Shown: one piece after another, positions 9,430-18,462 of the stretch
Numbering within the stretch: position 1 is the stretch's first letter
Layout: each line of letters starts with the position of its first letter
From: Oceanobacter sp.
GTDB taxonomy: Bacteria > Pseudomonadota > Gammaproteobacteria > Pseudomonadales > Oceanobacteraceae
Assembly: GCA_002733645.1 (NCBI GenBank)
Contig: NVWL01000047.1
Span: forward strand, 1 to 64,000
Direction: 5' to 3'
Length of the DNA: 64,000 nucleotides
Position numbers and translations under genes: made by a program
Notes under the pieces: generated by a model
The model's database searches: none
Seen by the model: the letters and a program-made list of their open reading frames with translations, nothing else
Told to the model about the DNA's origin: nothing

Positions 9430-11022
9430 ATGAAGTTAACGCAAGTATGTCTGCTGGCCAGTGTTCTGTCAGCATGTAGCATGATTCCAAACCAGGATCC
9501 TACACAAAATATCGATGTCGCTAATAATGCTCAAGCGATATCGACCTCAGAAAATTTAGACGACACACAAGATTCTGGGCCGGAGCTTTCCACCGCCCAA
9601 GTTGAAAACACAATAGTTGATGCGCCTACTCCGGACGTTTGGGGAAGAATCATTCATAACTTAGCGCTCACAAATAACGTGGACAACCCAAGAGTAGACA
9701 AACACCTGTCATGGTTTGTTAGGCACCCGCAGCACGTTAAAAAAGTGTCTGAGCGTGCCCAGCGTTACCTGTTCCATATCAGCGCGGAAGTCGAAGCGCG
9801 AGGTATGCCGGGCGAGTTAGCACTACTGCCATTTATTGAGAGCGCCTTTGACCCATTTGCCTACAGTCACGGACGTGCCTCGGGTGTCTGGCAGTTTATT
9901 CCATCCACTGGCCATATGTTCGGTTTAAAACAAGATTGGTGGCATGATGGTCGCCGGGACATTCGCGCTTCTACCAATGCAGCCTTAACCTATCTTGATC
10001 GCTTACAAAAGCGCTTTGATGGTGATTGGATGTTAGCGCTTGCCAGTTATAATTCCGGCGCGGGCACCGTGAACAAAGCCATTAGAAAAAACAAGAAGAA
10101 AGGTCTTCCTACCGACTTCTGGCACCTTGACCTACCGAAAGAAACGCGGGCTTATGTGCCTAAACTGATCGCCTTGGCGAAACTGCTAAAACAACGTGAG
10201 AACTATAATCTTGAATGGTCTCCGGTACTGGACCAGCCTTACTTCGCCGTGGCTGATACTCAAGGCCAAATTGATCTGGCTCAGGTCGCTGAATTAGCAG
10301 AGAGCGAGATTGACGAAATTTATCGCTTAAACCCACAGTACAACCACTGGGCCACACACCCTGATGGGCCTCATGAAGTACTTGTCCCTGCGGATAAGCT
10401 TGAAACCTTCGGTACTAATTTGAGTTTACTTGATCCTACAGAGCGTATGCGTTGGGATCGCTACAAGGTACGACGTGGCGATAATCTTATTATCATCGCA
10501 GATAAACACGAAACCACCGTCAGTGTGCTCCGTCGCGCAAATGAACTGTCATCGGATGTTATTTTTCCGGGGCAAGAGTTGATGATTCCTTCTGCAATGA
10601 AGGGAGGCAGTGAATACAGCTTAAGCCTTGATAAACGCTTAGAAAAACGCCAACTCCGTGGGCGCACCAGCAACCAATCAAAACGCATTGATTACTATGT
10701 AAAGTCAGGTGATAGCTTTTGGAAAATTGCGCGCTTACACGACACCTCAGTCAATAAACTTACCAACTGGAATGGCATGGCTCCCGGCGACCCACTTACT
10801 GTTGGTAAGCGCCTTGTAATCTGGACAACGAATGACACAAAAGATCGCCAAGTCGTTCGTAAGGTGCACTACCAGATACGAAGTGGTGACAACCTAAGCT
10901 CGATTGCGAATCGCTTCAATGTCAACGTTTCTGACGTGAAGCGCTGGAACTCAAACACCGCACGTCGCAAATACCTACAACCGGGGCAGAGCCTAACGCT
11001 CTATGTTGACGTTACCAAGTAA
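9430..11022 (+). CDS. mltD: Membrane-bound lytic murein transglycosylase D
   Basis: A 530-residue lipoprotein that cleaves the MurNAc-GlcNAc bond of peptidoglycan to leave 1,6-anhydro ends. The signal peptide ends in a lipobox LSAC with Cys16 as the lipidated residue. A goose-lysozyme-like SLT domain spans about 110-260 with catalytic Glu137 in LPFIESAFDP, followed by SGVWQFIPSTG. Three LysM peptidoglycan-binding domains follow at about 345-387, 422-465 and 480-526. It is inferred to be tethered to the outer membrane in the periplasm. The next gene overlaps its last 20 bases, so both are on one transcript. Confidence 0.95.
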   Translation: MKLTQVCLLASVLSACSMIPNQDPTQNIDVANNAQAISTSENLDDTQDSGPELSTAQVENTIVDAPTPDVWGRIIHNLALTNNVDNPRVDKHLSWFVRHPQHVKKVSERAQRYLFHISAEVEARGMPGELALLPFIESAFDPFAYSHGRASGVWQFIPSTGHMFGLKQDWWHDGRRDIRASTNAALTYLDRLQKRFDGDWMLALASYNSGAGTVNKAIRKNKKKGLPTDFWHLDLPKETRAYVPKLIALAKLLKQRENYNLEWSPVLDQPYFAVADTQGQIDLAQVAELAESEIDEIYRLNPQYNHWATHPDGPHEVLVPADKLETFGTNLSLLDPTERMRWDRYKVRRGDNLIIIADKHETTVSVLRRANELSSDVIFPGQELMIPSAMKGGSEYSLSLDKRLEKRQLRGRTSNQSKRIDYYVKSGDSFWKIARLHDTSVNKLTNWNGMAPGDPLTVGKRLVIWTTNDTKDRQVVRKVHYQIRSGDNLSSIANRFNVNVSDVKRWNSNTARRKYLQPGQSLTLYVDVTK

Positions 11023-12556
11023 GTCGATCTTTTTTCATTCACTACTGCTGACGTTTTTGTTGGCGTTAGTGATACCTATAAGCAGTGCTGCGCCAGCGGT
11101 GAACCAAGCAAGCTCAGAACAGCTAGACAGCGTACAATGGGAAGATGGAAATGACTTACCAACTTGGAACAGCAGGCAACCTTCTGGCGGGCGACTCACT
11201 AGCGTCATAGGGCAACTTCCGGACAACTGGCGTCGATTTGGTCCGGGAACGCCTAATGCACTAACCCCAGTACTGGAAAGCCTTAACCTCCCCTTGCTTG
11301 GGATACACCCTATCGAAGGCGGATTGATTCCAATGCTGGCGTCGCACTGGTACCACGATGCTGAAGCACAACGATTCTATTACCGCATTGACGAGCAAGC
11401 GCTCTGGTCGGATGGTATCCCCGTCACGTCTGCTGATATTGCATTTACCTTGTTTTTTCTCACCGACCCACGACGAATGACACCGTATCAGAGCCAATTG
11501 ATCGACGACACAATCTCAGCCATTACCGTCTATGACCCAAGCCATTTTTCAATAGACTATAAGCTACCTTTATTTAATTCCGCGTCTAACTTAATAAATC
11601 CCAACACTCTTGATGCTAGATCATTACTATTAACATTGCGTCCAATGCCTTCACATCATTACCAATCTGGCCACTACTGGCCGGGCAGTAGTGAGCTAGC
11701 CATCATCCCCGCACAAGAACCGATTCCAGAGCCAGTGACTGGCCCATACGCTCCCATTAAACTCGATGATGACGCCGTACTATTTGAACGTATTGAGGAT
11801 TGGTGGGGGAACTCACAACGGTATCTAGCCAAGCGTTTTACTCTGGCAGAAGTCAGCATGATAGAAAGCTCACCCAAAACGTTTAAACGTTTTGCCGAGG
11901 GCTCGGTTGATCTCATTGAAAGCAGCCATTCGACAGCCATGACGTCTCCTTGGTTAGAAAAAATTGCCGTAAACTATCAAATATCTCGTGCCAGTATCGC
12001 CTTAGACACACCAGATCAGGTCATGTTAATCGCTGACGAACGCGTTTCTCCAACAACATTTCAACAATTAAAAAATCAATTAGAGCGGCGGCAGCAAGGC
12101 CTTACTCCGGCCAAGGAAACAACACTTGATATTGAATTAATTTATCCAAATAACAATGAGTTTTCATGGCTAGCGTCTGTTAACAAAGCAAAGGCGCTCA
12201 GCAACGATCAATATGAACTAGCTATTCGCACCGGCAACTACGATGCTGCTCTGATTATCATTCCGCCAACGGCTACGATGTCTTGGCAACGATTGTTTTC
12301 TTTTTCTCTGGCGGATAAGTCAGTTGCCGTTATTTATGACATTCCATATCATCATTATGCATACTGGGACTGGATTAAACTGCCCAATCCTAAAGTAGCC
12401 ACCGGAAATAAAGACTGGTTTTCACCCTTTGATGCCATTCGTGGTGGGATGATATCCATTGATCGAAAACGTAAAGCAAAAACACTAGATAAACCGACAC
12501 GTAACAGCGAAGACACCCCCGGAGTGATTTTTTATCCGGCCAATCTAACTCAATAA
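11003..12556 (+). CDS. Periplasmic solute-binding protein, peptide/nickel (family 5) type, orphan
   Basis: A 517-residue family 5 extracellular solute-binding protein. The signal peptide ends near ISSAAPA (about 26-32). The typical segment LNLPLLG...GLIPMLASHW and RIDEQALWSDGIPVTSADIAFTL identify the family; the latter corresponds to the SDGxPxTAxDV motif. It overlaps mltD by 20 bases. In Pseudomonas the equivalent position has two such proteins plus ABC permeases and ATPases before fabI. Here fabI follows directly, so no transporter partner is present. The C-terminal half is divergent and somewhat shorter than usual, which may mean it no longer feeds an ABC importer and has another role. Confidence 0.8.
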   Translation: MLTLPSKSIFFHSLLLTFLLALVIPISSAAPAVNQASSEQLDSVQWEDGNDLPTWNSRQPSGGRLTSVIGQLPDNWRRFGPGTPNALTPVLESLNLPLLGIHPIEGGLIPMLASHWYHDAEAQRFYYRIDEQALWSDGIPVTSADIAFTLFFLTDPRRMTPYQSQLIDDTISAITVYDPSHFSIDYKLPLFNSASNLINPNTLDARSLLLTLRPMPSHHYQSGHYWPGSSELAIIPAQEPIPEPVTGPYAPIKLDDDAVLFERIEDWWGNSQRYLAKRFTLAEVSMIESSPKTFKRFAEGSVDLIESSHSTAMTSPWLEKIAVNYQISRASIALDTPDQVMLIADERVSPTTFQQLKNQLERRQQGLTPAKETTLDIELIYPNNNEFSWLASVNKAKALSNDQYELAIRTGNYDAALIIIPPTATMSWQRLFSFSLADKSVAVIYDIPYHHYAYWDWIKLPNPKVATGNKDWFSPFDAIRGGMISIDRKRKAKTLDKPTRNSEDTPGVIFYPANLTQ

Positions 12557-12571
12557 TAAAGGGATCCACCA

Positions 12572-13396
12572 TTGGGACTTCTTAGCGGAAAAAAAGCACT
12601 GATTGTTGGCGTAGCCAGCAAGCTCTCCATCGCCTACGCCATTGCCGAAGCCTTTCATCGAGAAGGTGCCGAACTAGCCTTCACCTATCAAGGTGAAAAG
12701 CTGGGTGAGCGTGTAAAGAAAATGGCCGCACAATGGAACTCAGACATCTGCATTCCCTGTAACGTATCTTCCGATGAAGAAATTGCGAATGTCTTTTCCG
12801 AACTGAAAGAAAAGTGGGACGGCATTGATATTCTTGTTCACTCTGTAGGCTTTGCACCTGGTGAAGAATTAGACGGCGACTACCTCACCGCCACGAGTCG
12901 AGAAGGCTTCCGTATTGCTCATGACATTAGTGCATACAGCTTTGTCGCCCTAGCCAAAGAAGCGCGCCCTATGATGCAAGACCGAAATGGCGCCATGCTG
13001 ACCCTAACCTATCACGGGTCACAGCAAACGCTACCAAACTACAACGTGATGGGCCTTGCTAAAGCGTCCCTTGAAGCCGCCGTTCGTTATATGGCTGGCT
13101 CTGTTGGTGCTGAAGGGATTCGCGTGAACTCGGTGTCTGCAGGCCCAATCAGAACGCTGGCAGCGTCAGGGATTAAAAACTTCCGCAAGATGCTCAAGAA
13201 AAATGCTGATCGTGCTCCGCTTAAGCGCAATATCACTGCAGAAGAAGTGGCCAATACGGCGGTGTTCTTATGCTCCGATATGGCATCCGGTGTCACGGCT
13301 CAAAATATTTACGTCGATGGCGGCTTTAATACCTGTGCCATGAGTGCAGAAGATATGGAAGACAACGACACTAAAGACAACGACGCAAAAGCCTAA
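12572..13396 (+). CDS. fabI: Enoyl-ACP reductase (NADH), TTG start
   Basis: A 274-residue enoyl-[acyl-carrier-protein] reductase that performs the last step of each fatty acid elongation cycle. It is a short-chain dehydrogenase fold with the FabI-type NADH motif [13 protein letters not shown] at 13-25. The catalytic set Tyr147, Tyr157 and Lys164 lies in TYHGS and YNVMGLAKA. Gly93 in HSVGFAP is the position where mutations give triclosan resistance in E. coli; it is wild type here. The start is TTG at 12572, supported by AAAGGGA eight bases upstream and by the MGLLSGKK N-terminus typical of the family. The C-terminus has an unusual acidic Asp/Asn/Glu tail of about 15 residues. It follows the solute-binding gene by 15 bases. 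Confidence 0.95.
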   Translation: MGLLSGKKALIVGVASKLSIAYAIAEAFHREGAELAFTYQGEKLGERVKKMAAQWNSDICIPCNVSSDEEIANVFSELKEKWDGIDILVHSVGFAPGEELDGDYLTATSREGFRIAHDISAYSFVALAKEARPMMQDRNGAMLTLTYHGSQQTLPNYNVMGLAKASLEAAVRYMAGSVGAEGIRVNSVSAGPIRTLAASGIKNFRKMLKKNADRAPLKRNITAEEVANTAVFLCSDMASGVTAQNIYVDGGFNTCAMSAEDMEDNDTKDNDAKA

Positions 13397-13407
13397 GAAA
13401 TCTCAAT

Positions 13408-13446
13408 AAAAAAGGCGGTATCAGTTAGCTGATACCGCCTTTTTTG
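13408..13446. terminator. Bidirectional intrinsic terminator between fabI and ppiD
   Basis: Perfect 11-base arms ggcggtatcag and ctgataccgcc with a four-base loop (13414-13424 and 13429-13439) are flanked by A and T runs. It serves convergent fabI and ppiD. Confidence 0.95.
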
Positions 13447-13495
13447 TATGCCTGTCTAAAACAAAACCGTCAGCCACGAGACTAACGGCAAACGA

Positions 13496-15310
13496 TTACT
13501 CGATCGTTGTATTCGCCTTAGACCACGCTTGGAAACTAATCATATCATCACGGGCATTCTGGTTACGTACCGAGGTAGTTAACTCTTCGGTAACGGCCAT
13601 TTCTTCCCACGATTTTTGATCAATACTATCTACGCGAACCACCGCAAAACCGGTTGTCGTAGATACAAGCTCGGTTTCACCCACGACAAGTGAGAATGCC
13701 TTCTGGTGCACCGCACGAGGAGCATCAGTTGCCTGACGCACAGTACCGCTTGCCTGAGACCAGGTTGCTTCACCAGACTCTTTAGCCGCTTCAGCATCTG
13801 CTTTCGCTAACTCTAAAGCTTTCTGATTGGTCAAACGAGAAACGATTTGAGCACGAACCTCTTCAAGTGGCTTCGCTTTGGCTTCAACGTACTCAGCAAC
13901 CGTGAAGACAACAGAACCTTCAGCCGTTTCGATCAGATCACTAACTTCACGGTCAAGCTTCATATTGTCTTCAAATGCCGCACGACGAACATTGTCGTTA
14001 GAAGCAACACCAACCCCTGAAGCCAAGCTAAACAAGTCTGATTCCTGAACGGTTAAGCCAGAAGCACTGGCCACTTCTTCAATGGTTTCTGCAGAGAAGG
14101 CTGTGTTTGCCAATTCTTGATTACGTTCAGCCAACAAGAAGCCCGCTTTTTCAGCCTTAACTGCCGCGGTCAGCTCTTCACGAACGTCATCCAACGAAGG
14201 AACCTCAGTCGCAATCACTTTATTGGCTTTAATAACATGAACACCAAATTCAGACACAACAGGCTGACTGATATTGCCTTCTTCTAATGCGAATAAAGCG
14301 TCATCAAATGCAGGATCGAATGCGCCACGTGCATTGATACCCAAGGAACCACCCATGTCAGCAGAACCAGAATCATCAGACATATCTTTGGCTACGTCGG
14401 CAAAGCTTTCACCACCATTAATACGAGCAATCGCTTCTTCAGCTAAAGCAATCGCGTCGCTTTCAGAACGGCTACTGGTATCAAATAAGATGTGGCTTGC
14501 TTCACGCTGCTCTTTGGCTTCTTCCGCTTGAGCGAAATCAGAGTAGGCAATGTCTAAATCTTCTTCGGTAACTTCTTGCTCACCAACAAACGTATCTTTA
14601 GCCAGTAAAACATACTTAACTTTTACTTTTTCTGGATTGCGATAGCGATCTAGGTTCTCTTGATACGCCGCTTCTATCTCTTCTTCGCTTAATTCAACGT
14701 TCGCCTTAAACGCCGAAGATTCGAAAGTAGCGAATGAGTATTGACGCTGCTCATTATCCAGTGCCTGTTGTTGCTTCACTGAAAATGGAGTCTCAATGGT
14801 AGAAAGCATGAATGCAGAACGCATTTGATTCTGTTTGATGCTATCAGCCAACAGAGCACGATATTGAAGAACAGACATGTTATTCATACGCAAGATCAGC
14901 TTAAACTGCTCGGCATCAAATTGACCACCAGACTGAAAAGACGGTGTGTTCATAATCATTTGATCAATCACAGCCGTTGATGCGTAAAGCCCCATTTCAT
15001 CGGCCTGAGTTTGCGCAACTTTTTCGTTCACAAGCTGTTCAAGAGCTGATTGCTCTAAAAGTTGTTCGTTGAATAAACTCTCGTCGTACTGTTCACCAAA
15101 CTGCTGACGTAATTGAGCTTTTTGCTCAGCCACTTTGTTTTGAACATCCGCTTTAAATATTTCGTAGTCGCCTACCTTGGCAACGGGTTGCTCACCACCA
15201 CCAAGATTGACGATACTTTCAACACCAAAAAGCGCAAAGACGACAATTATAAAACCAACAATAACCTTAGCGATCATGCCCTGCGCGTTGTTACGCATGG
15301 TCTGCAACAT
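13496..15310 (-). CDS. ppiD: PpiD periplasmic folding chaperone
   Basis: A 604-residue inner-membrane-anchored chaperone that acts near the SecYEG exit on newly exported proteins. One transmembrane helix lies at about 12-33, then a SurA-like N-terminal chaperone region, and one parvulin-type prolyl isomerase domain at about 268-362 (ASHILFD ... GGSLGINARGAFDPAFDDALF ... FGVHVIK). In E. coli the PpiD parvulin domain is inactive; this copy keeps the conserved surface and I cannot judge activity. It lies downstream of hupB and tRNA-Asp on the same strand, as in many gammaproteobacteria, but a terminator after the tRNA separates it from them. Confidence 0.93.
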   Translation of the reverse strand: MLQTMRNNAQGMIAKVIVGFIIVVFALFGVESIVNLGGGEQPVAKVGDYEIFKADVQNKVAEQKAQLRQQFGEQYDESLFNEQLLEQSALEQLVNEKVAQTQADEMGLYASTAVIDQMIMNTPSFQSGGQFDAEQFKLILRMNNMSVLQYRALLADSIKQNQMRSAFMLSTIETPFSVKQQQALDNEQRQYSFATFESSAFKANVELSEEEIEAAYQENLDRYRNPEKVKVKYVLLAKDTFVGEQEVTEEDLDIAYSDFAQAEEAKEQREASHILFDTSSRSESDAIALAEEAIARINGGESFADVAKDMSDDSGSADMGGSLGINARGAFDPAFDDALFALEEGNISQPVVSEFGVHVIKANKVIATEVPSLDDVREELTAAVKAEKAGFLLAERNQELANTAFSAETIEEVASASGLTVQESDLFSLASGVGVASNDNVRRAAFEDNMKLDREVSDLIETAEGSVVFTVAEYVEAKAKPLEEVRAQIVSRLTNQKALELAKADAEAAKESGEATWSQASGTVRQATDAPRAVHQKAFSLVVGETELVSTTTGFAVVRVDSIDQKSWEEMAVTEELTTSVRNQNARDDMISFQAWSKANTTIE

Positions 15311-15429
15311 ATTTCCTCCCTAGGGTTTGCTTGTTGTTTGACAAACAAACCTGAATTCGAATTAGCCGTTGAGGCAATCGTATGTATATATTATTTTTCG
15401 GTACGGCCTAACATCACTGCATCTAACAC

Positions 15430-15456
15430 GAAAAAAGCGCATCAAGGATGCGCTTT
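15430..15456 (-). terminator. Intrinsic terminator after tRNA-Asp
   Basis: Read on the minus strand, a seven-base stem (agcgcat / atgcgct, five-base loop; 15436-15442 and 15448-15454) is followed by six T residues. It begins six bases after the tRNA CCA end. Confidence 0.85.
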
Positions 15457-15460
15457 ATTC

Positions 15461-15537
15461 TGGCGGACCGGACGGGACTCGAACCCGCGACCCCCGGCGT
15501 GACAGGCCGGTATTCTAACCAACTGAACTACCGGTCC
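15461..15537 (-). tRNA. tRNA-Asp (anticodon GTC)
   Basis: A 77-base cloverleaf on the minus strand: acceptor GGACCGG/CCGGTCC with discriminator G and encoded CCA, D-arm TTCAGTTGGTTAGAA, anticodon loop CTGTCAC giving GTC, and T-arm GGGTTCGAGTCCC. It sits between hupB and ppiD. Confidence 0.97.
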
Positions 15538-15554
15538 GTAACCCTTCTAGCTGC

Positions 15555-15827
15555 TTAGTTTACAGCGTCTTTTAACGCTTTACCTGGCTTAAAGCCCGGT
15601 ACTTTCGCAGCTTTAATTTCAATCGGCGCACCAGTCTGTGGATTACGACCTGTACGTGCAGCGCGATCTTTAACTAAAAACGTTCCAAAGCCAACCAGCG
15701 CTACCTGATCACCTTCTTTTAGAGCACCACCAATGCTCTCAATCATTGCATCCAACGCACGACCCGCAGCCGCTTTAGGCAGGTCAGCAGAAGCTGCTAT
15801 AGCATCAATCAATTCAGACTTGTTCAC
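15555..15827 (-). CDS. hupB: DNA-binding protein HU-beta, GTG start
   Basis: A 90-residue histone-like HU protein that bends and compacts DNA as a dimer. It begins (M)[20 protein letters not shown] and has the DNA-binding arm with [12 protein letters not shown] around 55-67, including the Pro that intercalates at the kink. The open frame extends upstream to 15881, but GTG at 15827 is the start: it gives the conserved N-terminus and is preceded by AAGGGG at good spacing. It lies downstream of lon, the usual lon-hupB-ppiD order. Confidence 0.96.
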   Translation of the reverse strand: MNKSELIDAIAASADLPKAAAGRALDAMIESIGGALKEGDQVALVGFGTFLVKDRAARTGRNPQTGAPIEIKAAKVPGFKPGKALKDAVN

Positions 15828-15941
15828 AATTATCCCCTTATAGCATCCATAAATCTTTAGTTTTGACGTGCGACTGGACAATCGCCACAGAAACCCGAGA
15901 GAGACGTTTTATACCAACTCGTCCAGATACCGTCAAGCAAC

Positions 15942-18332
15942 CTAGTGCGTACTTGCTCTACCTGCATCATCTTTTTTTGTCTTAGACTCATCTGTGGTTA
16001 AAATTTCACCAATTATTGCCTCTGGCTTGCTTTCTAACGCTACATCTAAAACTTCATCAATCCAGTCAACAGGCAAGATTTGAAGGTCCGCTTTAATCTT
16101 ATCTGGGATATCTCGTAGGTCTTTTTCATTTTCTTTCGGAATAATGACCGTTTTAATCCCACCACGATGTGCCGCCAGCAGTTTCTCTTTCAAGCCACCA
16201 ATCGCTAACACTTTACCACGCAGGGTAATCTCACCGGTCATGGCGACATCAGCGCGCACTGGAATGCTCGTCATAACGGATACCAGCGCCGTTACCATAC
16301 CCACACCCGCGCTTGGGCCGTCTTTTGGCGTTGCGCCTTCAGGCACGTGAATGTGCAAATCGTGTTTTTCGAAGTAATCGTCTGCGATCCCCATGCCTGC
16401 AGCACGCGAACGAACCACGGTAAGCGCCGCCTGTATCGATTCCTGCATTACCTCACCCAGCTTACCGGTTTTAATAATACGCCCCTTACCCGGCGTTGCA
16501 GCGCCTTCTAGCGTTAGCAATTCACCACCTACAGACGTCCAAGCCAAGCCCGTGACTTGCCCTACTTGATTGTCTGCGGCCGCTAAGCCATAAGAACATT
16601 TACGAACTCCCAGATATTCTTCCAGTAGCTCTTCAGAAATTTCTTTGGCTGCGTTGGTTTTATCCAACATATTGGCCTTCACAACTCGGCGGCATAATTT
16701 AGCGACTTCGCGCTCTAGACCACGCACACCGGCTTCACGGGTGTAGTAACGAATAATTTCACGCAACCGATCATCAGACACGTCTATTTCGCCGTCTTTC
16801 AAACCGTTCATCTTGATTTGCTTAGGTAACAAGTAACGACGAGCAATATTTACTTTTTCGTCTTCGGTGTAACCAGGAATACGAATAACTTCCATACGAT
16901 CCAGAAGCGGCCCAGGAATATCCATACTGTTTGACGTGCACACAAACATAACGTCCGACAGATCGTAATCGACTTCTAAATAGTGATCAGCGAATGCGGT
17001 ATTTTGCTCAGGATCGAGAACTTCAAGCAAAGCAGACGCAGGATCACCGCGATTATCCATGCCCATTTTATCGATTTCATCAAGCAAGAAGAGTGGATTC
17101 TTCACCCCTACTTTGCTCATTTTCTGAACCAATTTACCCGGCATTGAACCAATGTAGGTACGACGATGACCACGAATTTCAGCTTCGTCACGCACACCAC
17201 CTAGGGCCATACGAACAAACTGACGATTAGTGGCGCGTGCAATTGATTTACCCAGTGATGTTTTACCCACACCCGGCGGCCCAACCAAACACAGCACTGC
17301 CCCGCGCACTTTCTTCACACGGCTTTGAACCGCGAGATATTCGAGAATGCGCTCTTTAACTTCTTCCAAGCCAAAGTGATCGGCATCCAGAATTTCGCTC
17401 GCCTTGGCAATATCGTTATTCACACGGCTGCGCTTTTTCCAAGGAAGGTTAACCAACCAATCAAGATAACCACGCACCACCGATGCTTCCGCAGACATCG
17501 GCGACATCATGCGCAGCTTTTTCATTTCAGCGTCGGCTTTTTCTTTCGCTTCCTTGGTCATTCCAGCGTCGTCAATACGCTTGGTCAGTTCTTCAAATTC
17601 ATTACTGCCATCTTCAGAATCACCAAGTTCTTTTTGAATGGCTTTCATTTGCTCATTCAAGTAGTACTCGCGCTGGCTTTTTTCCATCTGCTTTTTAACT
17701 CGGCCGCGAATACGCTTCTCAACCTTAAGCAAATCAATCTCTGATTCCATGACCTCCATCAAATGCTCAACACGCTCTTTTGGATCAAGCAGTTCAAGCA
17801 CAACTTGCTTTTCATCAAGTTTGAGCGACAAATGCGCAGCAATGGTATCCGCCAAGCGGCTAGCATCTTCAATCGAAGAGATCGTTGAAAGTACTTCACT
17901 GGGTACTTTTTTAGACAGCTGCACGTACTGTTCAAAGTGGCCAGTTAAAGAACGCAGTAACACTTCGTTTTCACGGTCATTCAAGTCATTTTCATCTTGA
18001 AGAGTCACTTCACCACGGAAAAGATCGCCCTCATCCAACAACTCATTAAGCTGAGCACGGACATCCCCTTCCACCAACACCTTTACAGTGCCATCAGGAA
18101 GTTTTAGCAGCTGTAAGATGGTGGCCACCGTACCAATCTCATGCATGCCTTCGAGACTAGGAGCGTCATCAGCAGCATCTCGCTGCGCGGCCAACATGAT
18201 GCGCTTGTCGCCTTCCATTGCTTCTTCAAGCGCTTGGATGGATTTTTCACGACCAACGAATAAAGGAATGACCATTGCAGGAAAAACAACGACATCGCGT
18301 AGAGGTAACAAAGGAAGAGTCTGACGGGACAT
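15942..18332 (-). CDS. lon: ATP-dependent Lon protease
   Basis: A 796-residue LonA-type AAA+ protease that degrades misfolded and short-lived regulatory proteins in the cytosol. The N-terminal LON substrate domain is at about 5-200 and is followed by a coiled-coil linker. The AAA+ module has Walker A GPPGVGKT at 351-358 and Walker B PLFLLDEIDK near 413-422. The C-terminal protease domain has the Ser674 (DGPSAG) and Lys717 (GGLKEKLLA) catalytic dyad. A candidate heat-shock promoter precedes it and the clpX terminator lies further upstream, so it is probably its own transcription unit, perhaps reading into hupB. Confidence 0.97.
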   Translation of the reverse strand: MSRQTLPLLPLRDVVVFPAMVIPLFVGREKSIQALEEAMEGDKRIMLAAQRDAADDAPSLEGMHEIGTVATILQLLKLPDGTVKVLVEGDVRAQLNELLDEGDLFRGEVTLQDENDLNDRENEVLLRSLTGHFEQYVQLSKKVPSEVLSTISSIEDASRLADTIAAHLSLKLDEKQVVLELLDPKERVEHLMEVMESEIDLLKVEKRIRGRVKKQMEKSQREYYLNEQMKAIQKELGDSEDGSNEFEELTKRIDDAGMTKEAKEKADAEMKKLRMMSPMSAEASVVRGYLDWLVNLPWKKRSRVNNDIAKASEILDADHFGLEEVKERILEYLAVQSRVKKVRGAVLCLVGPPGVGKTSLGKSIARATNRQFVRMALGGVRDEAEIRGHRRTYIGSMPGKLVQKMSKVGVKNPLFLLDEIDKMGMDNRGDPASALLEVLDPEQNTAFADHYLEVDYDLSDVMFVCTSNSMDIPGPLLDRMEVIRIPGYTEDEKVNIARRYLLPKQIKMNGLKDGEIDVSDDRLREIIRYYTREAGVRGLEREVAKLCRRVVKANMLDKTNAAKEISEELLEEYLGVRKCSYGLAAADNQVGQVTGLAWTSVGGELLTLEGAATPGKGRIIKTGKLGEVMQESIQAALTVVRSRAAGMGIADDYFEKHDLHIHVPEGATPKDGPSAGVGMVTALVSVMTSIPVRADVAMTGEITLRGKVLAIGGLKEKLLAAHRGGIKTVIIPKENEKDLRDIPDKIKADLQILPVDWIDEVLDVALESKPEAIIGEILTTDESKTKKDDAGRASTH

Positions 18333-18369
18333 AATACCTACCTGATGAAATTATGATGACAATACAAAG

Positions 18370-18399
18370 ATACTGGGGGCGCTCGGAGGGGAATACAAG
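18370..18399 (-). promoter_or_regulatory. Candidate sigma-32 (heat-shock) promoter of lon
   Basis: On the minus strand CTTGTAT (five of seven positions of the CTTGAAA -35 consensus) is followed after 14 bases by CCCCAGTAT, close to the CCCCATNT -10 consensus. It sits about 40 bases upstream of the lon start. Lon is a classical RpoH target, which makes the match more credible, but promoter use is inferred. Confidence 0.5.
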
Positions 18400-18409
18400 T
18401 CACAGAAAC

Positions 18410-18437
18410 GATAAAAGGAGCACTAGGCTCCTTTTAT
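18410..18437 (-). terminator. Hairpin downstream of clpX
   Basis: Nine-base arms aaaaggagc and gctcctttt (18413-18421 and 18427-18435) around a five-base loop lie 26 bases after the clpX stop. The T-tract on the minus strand is short (TTTTAT), so it may be a leaky terminator between clpX and lon. Confidence 0.7.
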
Positions 18438-18462
18438 CTAACAATCACAGCAGATATGTGAC

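Noticed and set aside
17325-17744. 139-codon frame antisense to lon
   Set aside because: It lies entirely within the well-supported lon gene, on the other strand, and is low-complexity and Phe-rich; it is a shadow of lon codon use.
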